Below are positions 15,194-23,373 of a DNA stretch of 64,000 bases, piece by piece (the first letter of the stretch is position 1; each line of letters begins with the position of its first letter). The stretch comes from JAXMAR01 sp046350295 (GTDB taxonomy: Bacteria > Planctomycetota > Planctomycetia > Gemmatales > Gemmataceae). Position numbers and translations under genes: made by a program. The stretch is from positions 1 to 64,000 of the forward strand of contig JAXMAR010000040.1 in NCBI GenBank assembly GCA_046350295.1, read 5' to 3'. The notes beneath the pieces are model-generated. The model had not been told where the DNA came from, made no database searches, and saw only the letters and a program-made list of their open reading frames with translations.

Positions 15194-16477
15194 TCAACGA
15201 GCCATGTTGAAGGTGCGGACGGCCCCGAGGAGGACGATGATGAGGGCGGCGATGCCGCCCCAGTAGAAGATCCACACGGCGATCAGGGCGCCCATGCCGG
15301 CGTCTCGGTTATGGACGAAGGCCCAACCCAGGAAAGGCCAAAGGAGCTGATAGCCGGCGGCGATTGCGCCGGTGATGATGAGCTGCATACCGCGCGAGCC
15401 AACGTTGCGGTCGCGCTGACTGAGCGCGAGGGCGCGGAAATAAAAGCCCATCATCAAGAACCAGGTGGCGAGGAAGATGAGCGCGAAGGAGACAAGGATA
15501 CCGATTCCCAGCCCGAGGTCGAAGCCGAAGCCGAAGCCGCCGCGGATATAGATGGCAGGGCCATAGGGAATCATGCCGCCGGATAAAATCGGTATGCCGC
15601 GGAAGATCATGTAGAAGATGAAAGCCACGCCGCCGACCGAGATGCAGACGATCGCCCAAACGAGACCGGAGTTCTTGTTGGTGATGAAGATCCAGAAGAC
15701 GTTGCCTGCCAGGAGGCAGCCCCAGCCGAGCAGGATGAAGATGTTGCCGATCAGGCCGAGGTAGCGCGGCGCTCCGAGGGCGCCGGACTGGGCCAGCGTC
15801 ATGATCGTCATGATGAAGGCGCCGATCTGCTCGATGACGAAGCCGCCGCCGAGAACGCAACCGCCGATGAAGGCGAGCAAGAGGCCCAGACGGATCTTGT
15901 CCCACTTGGTCTTCCATTTTTTCGGTTTGCCGCCGCGGTCGTCGTAGTCGTCGAAATCGTCGCGGCGGCGCTCCCGGTCGTCGTAGTCGCGGCGCCGGTC
16001 ACGCTCGTCGAAATCGTCGCGCGGGCGGTCCCGGTCATCATAGTCGTCGCGGCGGCGGCGGTCCCGGTCGTCGAACTCCTCGCGCGGCCGGCGGTCGCGG
16101 TCATCGAAGTCATCGCGGGGACGTCGTCCCCGATCATCGTAATCGTCGCGCGCGGGCCGGCGCTCGTCATAGCCGCGCTCGTCCCGCCCGCGGTCGTCCC
16201 CGCCGCGGCGCGGACGATCGTAGTCGTCGGGCCGGCCGCGGTCGCGAACGGCCTCGTCGCGCCCGCGCGGCAAAGGTTCGTCCGGGCGCGGCGGCGGCGC
16301 TTCGGGCACGAGCGGGGCAGGGCCGGGTCCCGCCGCGGGCGCCACGATCGAGTCCGGCGCGATCGGGATGGTCAGCACGGTGCCGCACTGGATGCACTTC
16401 GCCTTGCGGCCGGCCTTGTCGCCCGCGACCTGGAGTTCCTGGTTGCAGACATAGCACTGGAAGCGAATCTGGGACAT
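15194..16477 (-). CDS. Zinc-ribbon, Asp/Arg-rich linker, multi-membrane protein
   Basis: 427 aa. An N-terminal zinc ribbon has CYVC...CIQC at about residues 8-35. A Pro/Ala stretch follows, then about 110 residues of near-repeats of D-R-D-R-R and D-D-Y-D-D-R (about residues 65-185). At least five hydrophobic segments fill the C-terminal half. The ATG at 16477 follows a GGGGAAGG site. It is paralogous in layout to the gene just upstream (16496-17830). The function is not recognised; it is probably an envelope protein with a long charged cytoplasmic linker. Confidence 0.7.
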   Translation of the reverse strand: MSQIRFQCYVCNQELQVAGDKAGRKAKCIQCGTVLTIPIAPDSIVAPAAGPGPAPLVPEAPPPRPDEPLPRGRDEAVRDRGRPDDYDRPRRGGDDRGRDERGYDERRPARDDYDDRGRRPRDDFDDRDRRPREEFDDRDRRRRDDYDDRDRPRDDFDERDRRRDYDDRERRRDDFDDYDDRGGKPKKWKTKWDKIRLGLLLAFIGGCVLGGGFVIEQIGAFIMTIMTLAQSGALGAPRYLGLIGNIFILLGWGCLLAGNVFWIFITNKNSGLVWAIVCISVGGVAFIFYMIFRGIPILSGGMIPYGPAIYIRGGFGFGFDLGLGIGILVSFALIFLATWFLMMGFYFRALALSQRDRNVGSRGMQLIITGAIAAGYQLLWPFLGWAFVHNRDAGMGALIAVWIFYWGGIAALIIVLLGAVRTFNMAR

Positions 16478-16495
16478 CACCTTCCCCCGCCGGGA

Positions 16496-17830
16496 TCAAT
16501 CGTCCTCGTCTTCATCCTCATCGTCGTCGTAGTCATCCTCGTCGTCGTACTCGTCTTCGTCTTCCTCGTCGCCGCCGGCGAGCTTGAGCATGCGTTTCTT
16601 CTTGCCGGTCTTCTTCTCCTCGGCCAGCGTATCGTTGACGAGTTTCTCGATCATCAGGCGGCAGTTGTTCAGGTTGACGGCGAAGTAGATCAGGTAACCG
16701 ACGAAGAAGCCGATCCACACCATGTACATGACGCGCAGCGTGGCGACGAGGACGTCGGAGGCGCCGGCGATGCTCATCATGAGGTAGGCGAACTCGATGA
16801 AATAGACGCCGCCTGCCAGCTCGGACAGCGTCCGTCCGGTCTGCTCGATGTACTCCTCCTGCAGGATCTTGCCGCAGTTCCAGATGAACACGCCGATCAG
16901 GATCAGCTCGACCCAGAAGGTGAGCTGGGCCAGCAGACAGATGAAGGTCTCCCAGAAAGGGCTGTGCATCCAGAAAACGTGCAACGGCAAGGCCCGCTCC
17001 ACGTTCGCGGCGGTCAGGGCGACCTCGGGCGCCACGAGCGGGATCAGCGCGGGCCCAAAATTCACGGCCATCGGCAGGAGCTTGCCGATAATGCCGATCG
17101 ACACATTGATGATGCCGAGCACCATCATCCCTTTGAGCATGCCGCGCGAGCCGAAGCGATTGGGGACCTTGGCGAAGAAGCCGTAGGCCGCGATGAACAT
17201 GCCCCCCATGGCGAGGAGGAAGACCTGGCCGAGGATGAAAAAGATCTTGCCGCCGCCGAGGAAGCTCGAGCCATAGACGAGGCTCATGGCGAAGCCCATG
17301 CGGTCGATCGGGACGGCGCGGCCGGCGCGGGGACCGTCCGGGTCTTCGACGAGCAGGACCTTGTCGACCAGGACGGAATACTCAGGGCCCTTGACGAGGC
17401 CGGCGAGTAAAGAGATCTCGTGGAAGGCGAACTGCAGCCCCCAGAAGCCGAGCGCCACCAGGACGATCAGGTAGCCGATGTTGACCTTCTTCCAGTCGTC
17501 CGCGTCGTAGATCGTTTTGACGCGTTTCTGGATCTTCGCGAGCGGTTCGTCCTTCTTTTTCTTCCGGGCGCGTTTCTCTTCCTCCTCGCGGCGTTTCCTT
17601 TCCTCTTCCTCCTTGGGGTCCAGAAGGAGGCCATAGCCCTTGCCGTCGTTGGGCTCGTCGTCGTCGTTTTTCGCCGGCGCGGCGGCGACGACTTCCTCCT
17701 TCTTCTCGGTCGCGGCGGGGACGACGAGCAGGGCGTTGCAGCGGTTGCACTTCACCTTGCGCCCGGCCTTGTCGGCGCCTACCTTCAGCGCATGATCGCA
17801 AGTGGTACACCGAAAGGTGATCGGATCCAT
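16496..17830 (-). CDS. Zinc-ribbon multi-membrane protein with acidic tail
   Basis: 444 aa. The zinc ribbon CTTC...CNRC near the N-terminus is followed by a Lys/Glu-rich stretch and then about eight hydrophobic segments. The C-terminus is about 25 residues of nearly pure Asp/Glu with a few Tyr. The start is the ATG at 17830 (MDPITF); the frame extends seven codons upstream without support. 'DKAGRKVKCNRC' here and 'DKAGRKAKCIQC' in the next gene show a shared origin. The gap between the two genes is 18 bp. No known function. Confidence 0.7.
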   Translation of the reverse strand: MDPITFRCTTCDHALKVGADKAGRKVKCNRCNALLVVPAATEKKEEVVAAAPAKNDDDEPNDGKGYGLLLDPKEEEERKRREEEEKRARKKKKDEPLAKIQKRVKTIYDADDWKKVNIGYLIVLVALGFWGLQFAFHEISLLAGLVKGPEYSVLVDKVLLVEDPDGPRAGRAVPIDRMGFAMSLVYGSSFLGGGKIFFILGQVFLLAMGGMFIAAYGFFAKVPNRFGSRGMLKGMMVLGIINVSIGIIGKLLPMAVNFGPALIPLVAPEVALTAANVERALPLHVFWMHSPFWETFICLLAQLTFWVELILIGVFIWNCGKILQEEYIEQTGRTLSELAGGVYFIEFAYLMMSIAGASDVLVATLRVMYMVWIGFFVGYLIYFAVNLNNCRLMIEKLVNDTLAEEKKTGKKKRMLKLAGGDEEDEDEYDDEDDYDDDEDEDEDD

Positions 17831-17906
17831 GAGGCGCCGCCTGATTCGCACGCTGAGCTTCCAATCAGAAAGATACCGGCGCGCGCGGGTGATTGCAAGA
17901 GCCGCG

Positions 17907-18030
17907 TGGGCGGTGGCTGGTGGGCGGTGGCTGGTGGCTGGCGCCTGGCGCCTGGTGGGCGGTGGCTGGTGGTTGGTGGCTGGTGGTTGGTGGCTGGTGG
18001 GTGGGCCCGCCTTTAACGACCAGCCACCGC
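17907..18030. repeat. G-rich GGTGGCTGGT minisatellite
   Basis: About 100 bp (17907-18005) of imperfect units such as GGTGGCTGGT, GGTGGTTGGT and GGCGCCTGGC. After a short loop, 18019-18030 carries ACCAGCCACCGC, the inverse of part of the repeat. The dense GG runs give the plus strand G-quadruplex potential. It lies in the spacer between the divergent zinc-ribbon and parvulin-like genes (17831-18180), and nothing else is seen there. Confidence 0.8.
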
Positions 18031-18180
18031 TTCTCGCTCACCGCACACGCTCACCCGCCAACAACCACTCCCGGCAGCAATTCGCCTTGTCTGGTTTGCA
18101 CGGCGCCGCTACAAGCACGTCCGCGCCGTCCCACTTCGCACGCTCCGGACGGGCCAACCTTGCACGGTCAGGAGATTCCC

Positions 18181-19284
18181 ATGCGTTTTCTCTGGTCTTT
18201 GCTCGACAGCGCCAAGGGCTTCCGGCCGAGCGCGACGACGCTGCGCCGGCTTGCTTTCGTGGTCGCCTTCGCGGGCTGCGTCGCGGCGGCATTCTGGTAC
18301 GGCCGGCAGCAGGCGCCGAGCGCCGACGCGAACGTGACGGCGCCGACCTCCGACGACGGGCCGTCCCGCGTCTCCAAGCCCAAGGGGGACTACGAGAATC
18401 GGGTGGTCGCGGAAATCCACGGCTCGACGCCGATCACCCGCGCGGACCTTGGCGAGTTCCTGATCGAACGTTTCGGCGCCGACCGGGTGGAGTTCCTGGT
18501 CAACCGCAAGATCCTGGAGAAGGAGTGCGCGGCGAAGAAGATCACCGTCAGCGACGCGGAAGTCGAAGCCCAGCTGCGGGAAGACGTGAACGGGATCGCG
18601 CCGGGGCAGTTCTTGACGCCGGAGGAGTTCGAGAAGAACATCCTCAAGCGGTTCAACAAGACGATCTACGAGTGGAAGGAAGACGTGATCCGTCCCAAGC
18701 TGTTGCTCGCCAAGATGTGCCGCCCGCTGGTGAAGGTGAGCGAGGAGGAATTGAAGAACGCGTTCGAGGCGAAGTACGGGCCGCGCGTCCAGGTCCGGAT
18801 CATCTGCTTCCTCAAGGATGACCGCAACTATGTGAAGGTTTACAACGAAGCCAAGGCGAGCGAGGAGAAGTTCAACCACTACGCCAAGAACCAGGCCATC
18901 GACAACCTGCGCATGACCGGGGGCGTCGTTCCGCCTTTCCACAAGCACTTCGATCCGGTCCTGTCCCCCGAAGCGTTCGCCCTGAAGGTGGGAGAGGTCA
19001 GCAAGCTGATCGAGATGAGCGATGGCTCGCGCGTCATGATGAAGTGCGACAAGCACATCCCGGCGGATGCGACCAAGACCTACGCGGACGTGCGTCTTTT
19101 CCTCGAGGACGAGCTGAAGGCGCAGAAGCTCGCGGCAATGATCCCGGAGAAGTTCAGCGATATGCGCAAGGCGGCGAACGCGAAGGTCTACCTGAAGAAG
19201 GAAACGCTCGCGATCGCCCCGCCCCCGCCGCTGCCGCCGAAGACGGCGACGATCGGAGCGCCGACGCCGTTGCCGGCGCCGTAG
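18181..19284 (+). CDS. SurA/parvulin-like peptidyl-prolyl isomerase
   Basis: 367 aa. An N-terminal membrane/signal segment at about residues 24-42 would export or anchor the protein. Residues about 80-200 resemble the SurA N-terminal chaperone domain (EFLVNRKILEKECAAKKITVSDAEV). Residues about 200-330 fit a parvulin-type rotamase: 'VRIICFLKD', 'MTGGVVPPFHKH', 'EAFALKVGEVSKLIEMSDG'. The C-terminus is Pro-rich. The likely role is folding of exported proteins. An AGGAG site precedes the ATG. Confidence 0.75.
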   Translation: MRFLWSLLDSAKGFRPSATTLRRLAFVVAFAGCVAAAFWYGRQQAPSADANVTAPTSDDGPSRVSKPKGDYENRVVAEIHGSTPITRADLGEFLIERFGADRVEFLVNRKILEKECAAKKITVSDAEVEAQLREDVNGIAPGQFLTPEEFEKNILKRFNKTIYEWKEDVIRPKLLLAKMCRPLVKVSEEELKNAFEAKYGPRVQVRIICFLKDDRNYVKVYNEAKASEEKFNHYAKNQAIDNLRMTGGVVPPFHKHFDPVLSPEAFALKVGEVSKLIEMSDGSRVMMKCDKHIPADATKTYADVRLFLEDELKAQKLAAMIPEKFSDMRKAANAKVYLKKETLAIAPPPPLPPKTATIGAPTPLPAP

Positions 19285-19292
19285 GGACGAAC

Positions 19293-19380
19293 CTGGGTGG
19301 CACGCCCTGAGGTCTTGGGAAGGGCGTGCTCCTCCCGATGACGCCACGCCCTTCGCAAAGCCTCAGGGCGTGCCACCCAG
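19293..19380. repeat. Nested inverted repeat (20-bp perfect arms)
   Basis: The outer arms CTGGGTGGCACGCCCTGAGG (19293-19312) and its exact complement (19361-19380) enclose a second pair, GAAGGGCGTG (19319-19328) and CACGCCCTTC (19345-19354). The unit lies right after the parvulin-like gene. Its size and nested form resemble a small non-autonomous element. Confidence 0.8.
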
Positions 19381-19393
19381 AATAGGAAGCGCC

Positions 19394-19423
19394 AAAGGCT
19401 CGGAGACTGCTCTCCGGGCCTTT
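19394..19423 (-). terminator. Hairpin after beta-propeller-like gene
   Basis: AAAGGCTCGGAGA, loop CTGC, TCTCCGGGCCTTT, with one wobble pair. It lies 4 bp beyond the stop of the minus-strand gene ending at 19427. A near-identical copy lies at 19998-20027. Function as a terminator is inferred from position, since there is no long T-run. Confidence 0.55.
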
Positions 19424-19426
19424 GTC

Positions 19427-19915
19427 CTATTTTCGTCGGAGCGGGAAGACGTAGATGCAGGAGTTCTTGGAGGCGACCGCGAGGCTGGACCCATCTGGAG
19501 AGACGGCGAACGTGTCTGGCTCGCCGAAGGGAAAGGGCTCCGGTTGATCCCGATCTTTCGCAAGGAAGAAGCGTTGAAAGCCAGGGCCGCCGAAGCCGAG
19601 GGCGAGCAGCTCATCGCTTTTGAGAAACTCGACCTGCGTGACGATGCCGCTATCCGTCTCGAGGGTCTTCGTCCGTTTTGTGGCGAGATCGCGGAAGATC
19701 AGCGAGCACGCGGGCCGGCAGGCGATGAGAACGTTCTCTTTCGTCACCGCGAGGGCGGCGATGCCTTCGCCGCTGAGGACCGGGGCCTCCAGGCGACGGC
19801 CTTTTTTCATGTCGAACCCATGGACGTTGTTTGCTTGCGACCAGAAGATGAACTTCTCGTCCGGGCCGAACAGAAGTCGCGCGGGTTTCAGAAACAGAAG
19901 GCGGGCGCAGGGCAT
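19427..19915 (-). CDS. Small WD40/beta-propeller-like protein
   Basis: 162 aa from the ATG at 19915; the frame is open to 20062, but that extension only translates a hairpin repeat. Blade-like patterns recur: 'FGPDEKFIFWSQANNVHGFDMK', 'IAALAVTKENVLIACRPACSLIFRDLATK', 'TFAVSPDGSSLAVASKNSCIYVF' in parts. Three or four blades are too few for a closed propeller, so this may be a fragment or an oligomer. Flanking copies of the same hairpin on both sides are notable. No signal peptide is clear. Confidence 0.55.
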   Translation of the reverse strand: MPCARLLFLKPARLLFGPDEKFIFWSQANNVHGFDMKKGRRLEAPVLSGEGIAALAVTKENVLIACRPACSLIFRDLATKRTKTLETDSGIVTQVEFLKSDELLALGFGGPGFQRFFLAKDRDQPEPFPFGEPDTFAVSPDGSSLAVASKNSCIYVFPLRRK

Positions 19916-19997
19916 GCAAGCCTCGGCGGTTGGCGTCTGCTCTGGATTGTAGCAGCTTTCTTTCGCCGATGCGGTAGCGGGCTTCTCTGGAAACGCC

Positions 19998-20027
19998 AAA
20001 GGCCCGGAGATTGCTCTCCGGGCCTTT
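19998..20027 (-). terminator. Second copy of AAAGGCCCGGAGA hairpin
   Basis: AAAGGCCCGGAGA, loop TTGC, TCTCCGGGCCTTT: a perfect 13-bp stem. It lies downstream of the minus-strand DUF1501 gene (stop at 20100) and upstream of the beta-propeller-like gene. It nearly duplicates the hairpin at 19394-19423. Confidence 0.55.
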
Positions 20028-20099
20028 GTCCTGGCAGCGTCCAGGATGAGTCGCGTGAACACCCGGGGCTTACGACGCCGGGCTCGTTTTTTTTGTCGT

Positions 20100-21353
20100 C
20101 TAGAACAATTGCGTGATGGGGTTGGAGCCGCGGTCGACGATGCGGATGGGTCGGCCGTTGGCGGTGTTCTGCTTGTTGTAATCGATGCCCAGGATGCGGC
20201 AGACGGTGGCCATGAAGTCGATGGTCGGGACGGGTCGCTCGGCGACGGTGGCGGCTTCGGCGTCGGTGCGGCCGATGACCTGGCCGCCGCGGATGCCGCC
20301 GCCGATCATGAGGCTGGACCAGGCACGGGGGTAATGGTCGCGGCCGGGCTGGGCGCCGCGGGCGTTGATGCGCGGGGTGCGGCCGAAGTCGCCCATCCAG
20401 ACGATCAGGGTGCTATCGAGCAGGCCGCGGTCGCGCAGGTCGGTGATGAGCTGGCTCATGGCCGGGTCGACCTGGCCGGAGAGCTGGCGGACGCGTTCGA
20501 AGTTGTTGGTGTGGGTGTCCCAGCCGCCGAGGCTGACCTCGACGAAGGTGACGCCGGCTTCGATGAGGCGGCGGGCCAGGAGGCAGCCTTCGCCGAACTT
20601 GGAGCGGCCATAAGCGGTCTTGGTGGCGTCCGATTCGCTGGAGATATCGAAGGCGCGGGCGCCGCGGTCCATCATGAGGTCGACGGCGCGGCGGTAGGTC
20701 GTGTGGTGGGCCACGTCAACCGGGGCGGCGTGGGTGCGGTGGAAGCTGTTTTCCAGCTCTTCCAGCAGGCCGACGCGGTTGTTGAACTGCTCCTGGTTGA
20801 CGAAGGGCCGCAGGTTCTCGACGCCGCGGAGGGGGTCGTTGACGATGAGGGGTTGATGGTGGGCGCCGAGGAAGCCGGAGCCATAGCTGCGGTTGCCGAT
20901 GGAGACGAAGTTGGGCAGCGGGGACTCCCGGCTGCCGAGTTCCTTGGCGGCGATGGCGCCGATGCTCGGATAGATGACCCCGCCCTGGCCTTCGCGATAG
21001 CCGGTGTGAAGGTTGTACTTGGCCCGGCCGTGGGCGCCTTCGCCGGTGCTCATGCTGCGGATGATCGCCGCATGGTTCATGAGGCGGGAGAAGCGCGGGA
21101 AGTGCTCGCTGATGCGGATGCCGGGGACGCTGGTGTCGATCTCGCGGTAGGGGCCGCCTTGGGCGGTGCCGGGGCGAAGATCGAAGGTGTCCTTGTGGCT
21201 GGGGCCGCCGTCCATCCACAGGAGGATGCAGCGCTTGGTGGCGGCGCGGGACTCGGCGGCCCGAGCGGCCAGCACCGGGAACCACTGCGAGAGCGAGGCG
21301 CCGAGGACGCCGGCGGTCGACAGCTTGAGCACATCACGGCGGGACAGGTTCAT
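20100..21353 (-). CDS. DUF1501 family protein (Tat-exported)
   Basis: 417 aa. The N-terminus 'LSRRDVLKLS' is a twin-arginine signal. The body has the DUF1501 pattern (sulfatase/alkaline-phosphatase-like fold): 'CILLWMDGGPSHKDTFDLRPG', 'HAAIIRSMSTGEGAHGRA', 'DLRDRGLLDSTLIVWMGDFGRTPRINARGAQPGRDHYP' in parts. DUF1501 genes typically sit after DUF1549/DUF1553 genes in planctomycetes, as here. The ATG at 21353 has GAGGGA upstream. The exact substrate is unknown. Confidence 0.93.
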   Translation of the reverse strand: MNLSRRDVLKLSTAGVLGASLSQWFPVLAARAAESRAATKRCILLWMDGGPSHKDTFDLRPGTAQGGPYREIDTSVPGIRISEHFPRFSRLMNHAAIIRSMSTGEGAHGRAKYNLHTGYREGQGGVIYPSIGAIAAKELGSRESPLPNFVSIGNRSYGSGFLGAHHQPLIVNDPLRGVENLRPFVNQEQFNNRVGLLEELENSFHRTHAAPVDVAHHTTYRRAVDLMMDRGARAFDISSESDATKTAYGRSKFGEGCLLARRLIEAGVTFVEVSLGGWDTHTNNFERVRQLSGQVDPAMSQLITDLRDRGLLDSTLIVWMGDFGRTPRINARGAQPGRDHYPRAWSSLMIGGGIRGGQVIGRTDAEAATVAERPVPTIDFMATVCRILGIDYNKQNTANGRPIRIVDRGSNPITQLF

Positions 21354-21428
21354 GGTGGATTCCCTCATGCGGGGGTTGGATTGTTGATTAAACCGCAGGC
21401 GTGCCAAAAGGTTCCGGTTGTTTTTGGT

Positions 21429-21483
21429 CGTGGGGCAGGCCGCCTGGCCCGCCGGGGTGGCAGGCCAGGCGGCCTGCCCCACG
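21429..21483. repeat. Perfect 21-bp inverted repeat between PSCyt partner genes
   Basis: The arm at 21429-21449 (CGTGGGGCAGGCCGCCTGGC plus C) is exactly complementary to 21463-21483, with a 13-nt loop. It starts 5 bp after the stop of the DUF1549/DUF1553 gene and before the DUF1501 gene, within what is expected to be one transcript. It may act as an attenuating or RNA-stabilising hairpin, or be a repeat element. Confidence 0.8.
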
Positions 21484-21487
21484 GGGA

Positions 21488-23188
21488 TCAATGGTTCATG
21501 CTGAATTCGCTACTGTTGATGAGCGACCAGCAGATGTCGCCGTAAGCCGTTTGCGGGTTTGGCTGTCTGGCGACATAGGCAGTGAAGGTCTTGGTTTCGG
21601 CGGCGGTGGGGCGGCGGTTGTAGGTGGCGAGGAAGAGGTTCTCGATCACCTTCTCCGGCGCCTTGCTGCTTTCGCTGGCCTTGGCGATCGTTCCGGCGAA
21701 GTTATTGAGGGGGGCGGAGTTCATCAGCCGCAGGGCTTGCGGGATGCCCGCCTGGTACTCGAGGGTGTCGGCGCCCTCGTCGATCCGGAAGAAGGCGAGG
21801 AAGTTCTCGCGCGGCCCGGTGGGGCCCTTCTTGGTCGGCGCCTTGAGCTTCTCGCGCGGTCCCCCCTTGGGCAGGCCGACGACAGTGCTGAGGGAATCGT
21901 AGAGCTGCTCCGGCGTCATCACACGGACCAGACGGTGACTGTACAAGGCGGTGTCTTCCTTGTTCTTGTCGGTCGGCATGCTGGTGCGCTGGTAGGTTTC
22001 GCTCAGGCAGATCGCCTTGAGCAAGTAACGCAGGTCGAAGTTGTTCAGCTTGAGCTGATCGGTGAGCGCGTCGAGCAGCTCGGGATGGGTCGGGCCGTTT
22101 TCCTCGTGCATGTCGTCGACGGGGTTTACGATGCCGCGGCCGAACATTGTGTGCCACCAGCGATTGACCATGGCGCGGGCGAAGAAGGGGTTGTCGGCGG
22201 AGGTTATCCACTTGGCGAGGACCGGGCGATACGGCTCCTTGGGATCGAGCTTGGGGGATTCTCCCTGCAGGAACTTGGCGGGGACGAACTTGGCCGATTC
22301 GGGCAGGTTGCCCTTCTTGCCCTTGGCGGGGGCGGAGGTTTCGATGATGCCCGGCGGAACGCCCTTCTTGGCGGCGGCTTGCGGCGTGGCGGTGAGCTTG
22401 GTCTTCATGAAGAACGCGGCCATCGCCCAGTATTCGTTCTGCTTCCAGTCGACGAAGGGATGGTTGTGACACTGGGCACACTGCAGCTGGACGCCGAGGA
22501 ACATGCGGGTGACGTTGTCGGTCATCTTGTCGACGGTCGGGTTGCCGACGAAGTAGGTGACGGCGCCGTTTTCTTCTTGCGAGCCGGTGGCGGTGACGAG
22601 GTCGTAGACGAGCTTGCTCAAGGGGACGTTGTCGTTGAAATCCTTGGCAAGCCAGTTTTGCAGCGGTTCATGCTTGAGGACGCGGTTGTTGGACTCGCGC
22701 GGGATCATGAGGCCGGCCCACTGCTCGGCGTGGTACTTGCCGAAGCGCTCGCTCTTGAGCAACTCGTCAATGAGGGCTTCACGCTTGTTCGGGTTGGTAT
22801 CGTCGAGAAAGGCGCGGACGCGCTCGGGCGAGGGGATTACGCCGGTAAGATCGAGGCTCACCCGGCGAAGGAACTCGGTGTCGCCGGCGCGGGCGGAGGC
22901 CGGGATGCCTTCCGCCTTCAGCCGGGCGTTGACGGCCTCATCGATGAAGCCGGCCAGGGCGCTGGCGTCGAGCTTCTTGCCCTTGACGAGGGTGACCCTC
23001 GGCGTGAACGGGGCCGGTTTGGTCGTCCCCTTTTTGGCCGCCTCCTTCTTGGCGGCGGCCTTGGCGCCCTTCTTCTTGCCGTCCTGAGCTTCGGCCGCAT
23101 TGTCGTGGGCCCAGAGGGCGATGCCGAAGAGGGCGGCGAAGGCGAGGAGCGAAAGCGAGACGCCGAAACGGGAACGGTTGGCTCTCAT
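21488..23188 (-). CDS. DUF1549/DUF1553 (PSCyt) domain protein
   Basis: 566 aa. A signal peptide at about residues 8-35 is followed by a Lys/Ala linker. DUF1549 runs from about residue 60 to 270, with 'RRVSLDLTGVIPSPERVRAFLDD' and the conserved LQCAQCHNHPF at about residue 237. DUF1553 makes up the C-terminal half ('RPVLAKWITSADNPFFARAMVNRWW'). The CxxCH suggests covalent haem or a structural motif. No separate N-terminal cytochrome domain is seen. The ATG at 23188 has GAGGAA 8 nt upstream. It forms a unit with the downstream DUF1501 gene. Confidence 0.93.
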   Translation of the reverse strand: MRANRSRFGVSLSLLAFAALFGIALWAHDNAAEAQDGKKKGAKAAAKKEAAKKGTTKPAPFTPRVTLVKGKKLDASALAGFIDEAVNARLKAEGIPASARAGDTEFLRRVSLDLTGVIPSPERVRAFLDDTNPNKREALIDELLKSERFGKYHAEQWAGLMIPRESNNRVLKHEPLQNWLAKDFNDNVPLSKLVYDLVTATGSQEENGAVTYFVGNPTVDKMTDNVTRMFLGVQLQCAQCHNHPFVDWKQNEYWAMAAFFMKTKLTATPQAAAKKGVPPGIIETSAPAKGKKGNLPESAKFVPAKFLQGESPKLDPKEPYRPVLAKWITSADNPFFARAMVNRWWHTMFGRGIVNPVDDMHEENGPTHPELLDALTDQLKLNNFDLRYLLKAICLSETYQRTSMPTDKNKEDTALYSHRLVRVMTPEQLYDSLSTVVGLPKGGPREKLKAPTKKGPTGPRENFLAFFRIDEGADTLEYQAGIPQALRLMNSAPLNNFAGTIAKASESSKAPEKVIENLFLATYNRRPTAAETKTFTAYVARQPNPQTAYGDICWSLINSSEFSMNH

Positions 23189-23326
23189 GGCGGCTTTCCT
23201 CAAAAGCAACGGGCGGCGTTATTTGCGTTGTCTTGGTAATACTAGGGACCTGGCGATCAGGTTTCTAACCCCAGTGGGGAGGAAAGGTTCCGGTTTTTTG
23301 TTCTGGTTCCTTCCCGCGCAGCGCGC

Positions 23327-23356
23327 ATAAAAAAACCGCGGGCCAGCCCGCGGTTT
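23327..23356 (-). terminator. Strong intrinsic terminator
   Basis: On the minus strand, AAACCGCGGGC, a 2-nt loop, GCCCGCGGTTT and then a run of seven T in total. It lies 18 bp beyond the stop of the Asn/Pro/Trp-repeat protein gene, separating it from the DUF1549/DUF1553 gene. Confidence 0.88.
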
Positions 23357-23373
23357 CGCGTTACTCATTCGTT

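Noticed and set aside
20046..21545. 499-aa plus-strand frame opposite the DUF1501 gene
   Set aside because: Gly/Ala/Val/Asp-rich mirror of a Tat-exported DUF1501 gene; it has no motif of its own.
21401..23239. 612-aa plus-strand frame opposite the DUF1549/DUF1553 gene
   Set aside because: Shadow frame of a gene with clear family motifs, a signal peptide and a ribosome-binding site.
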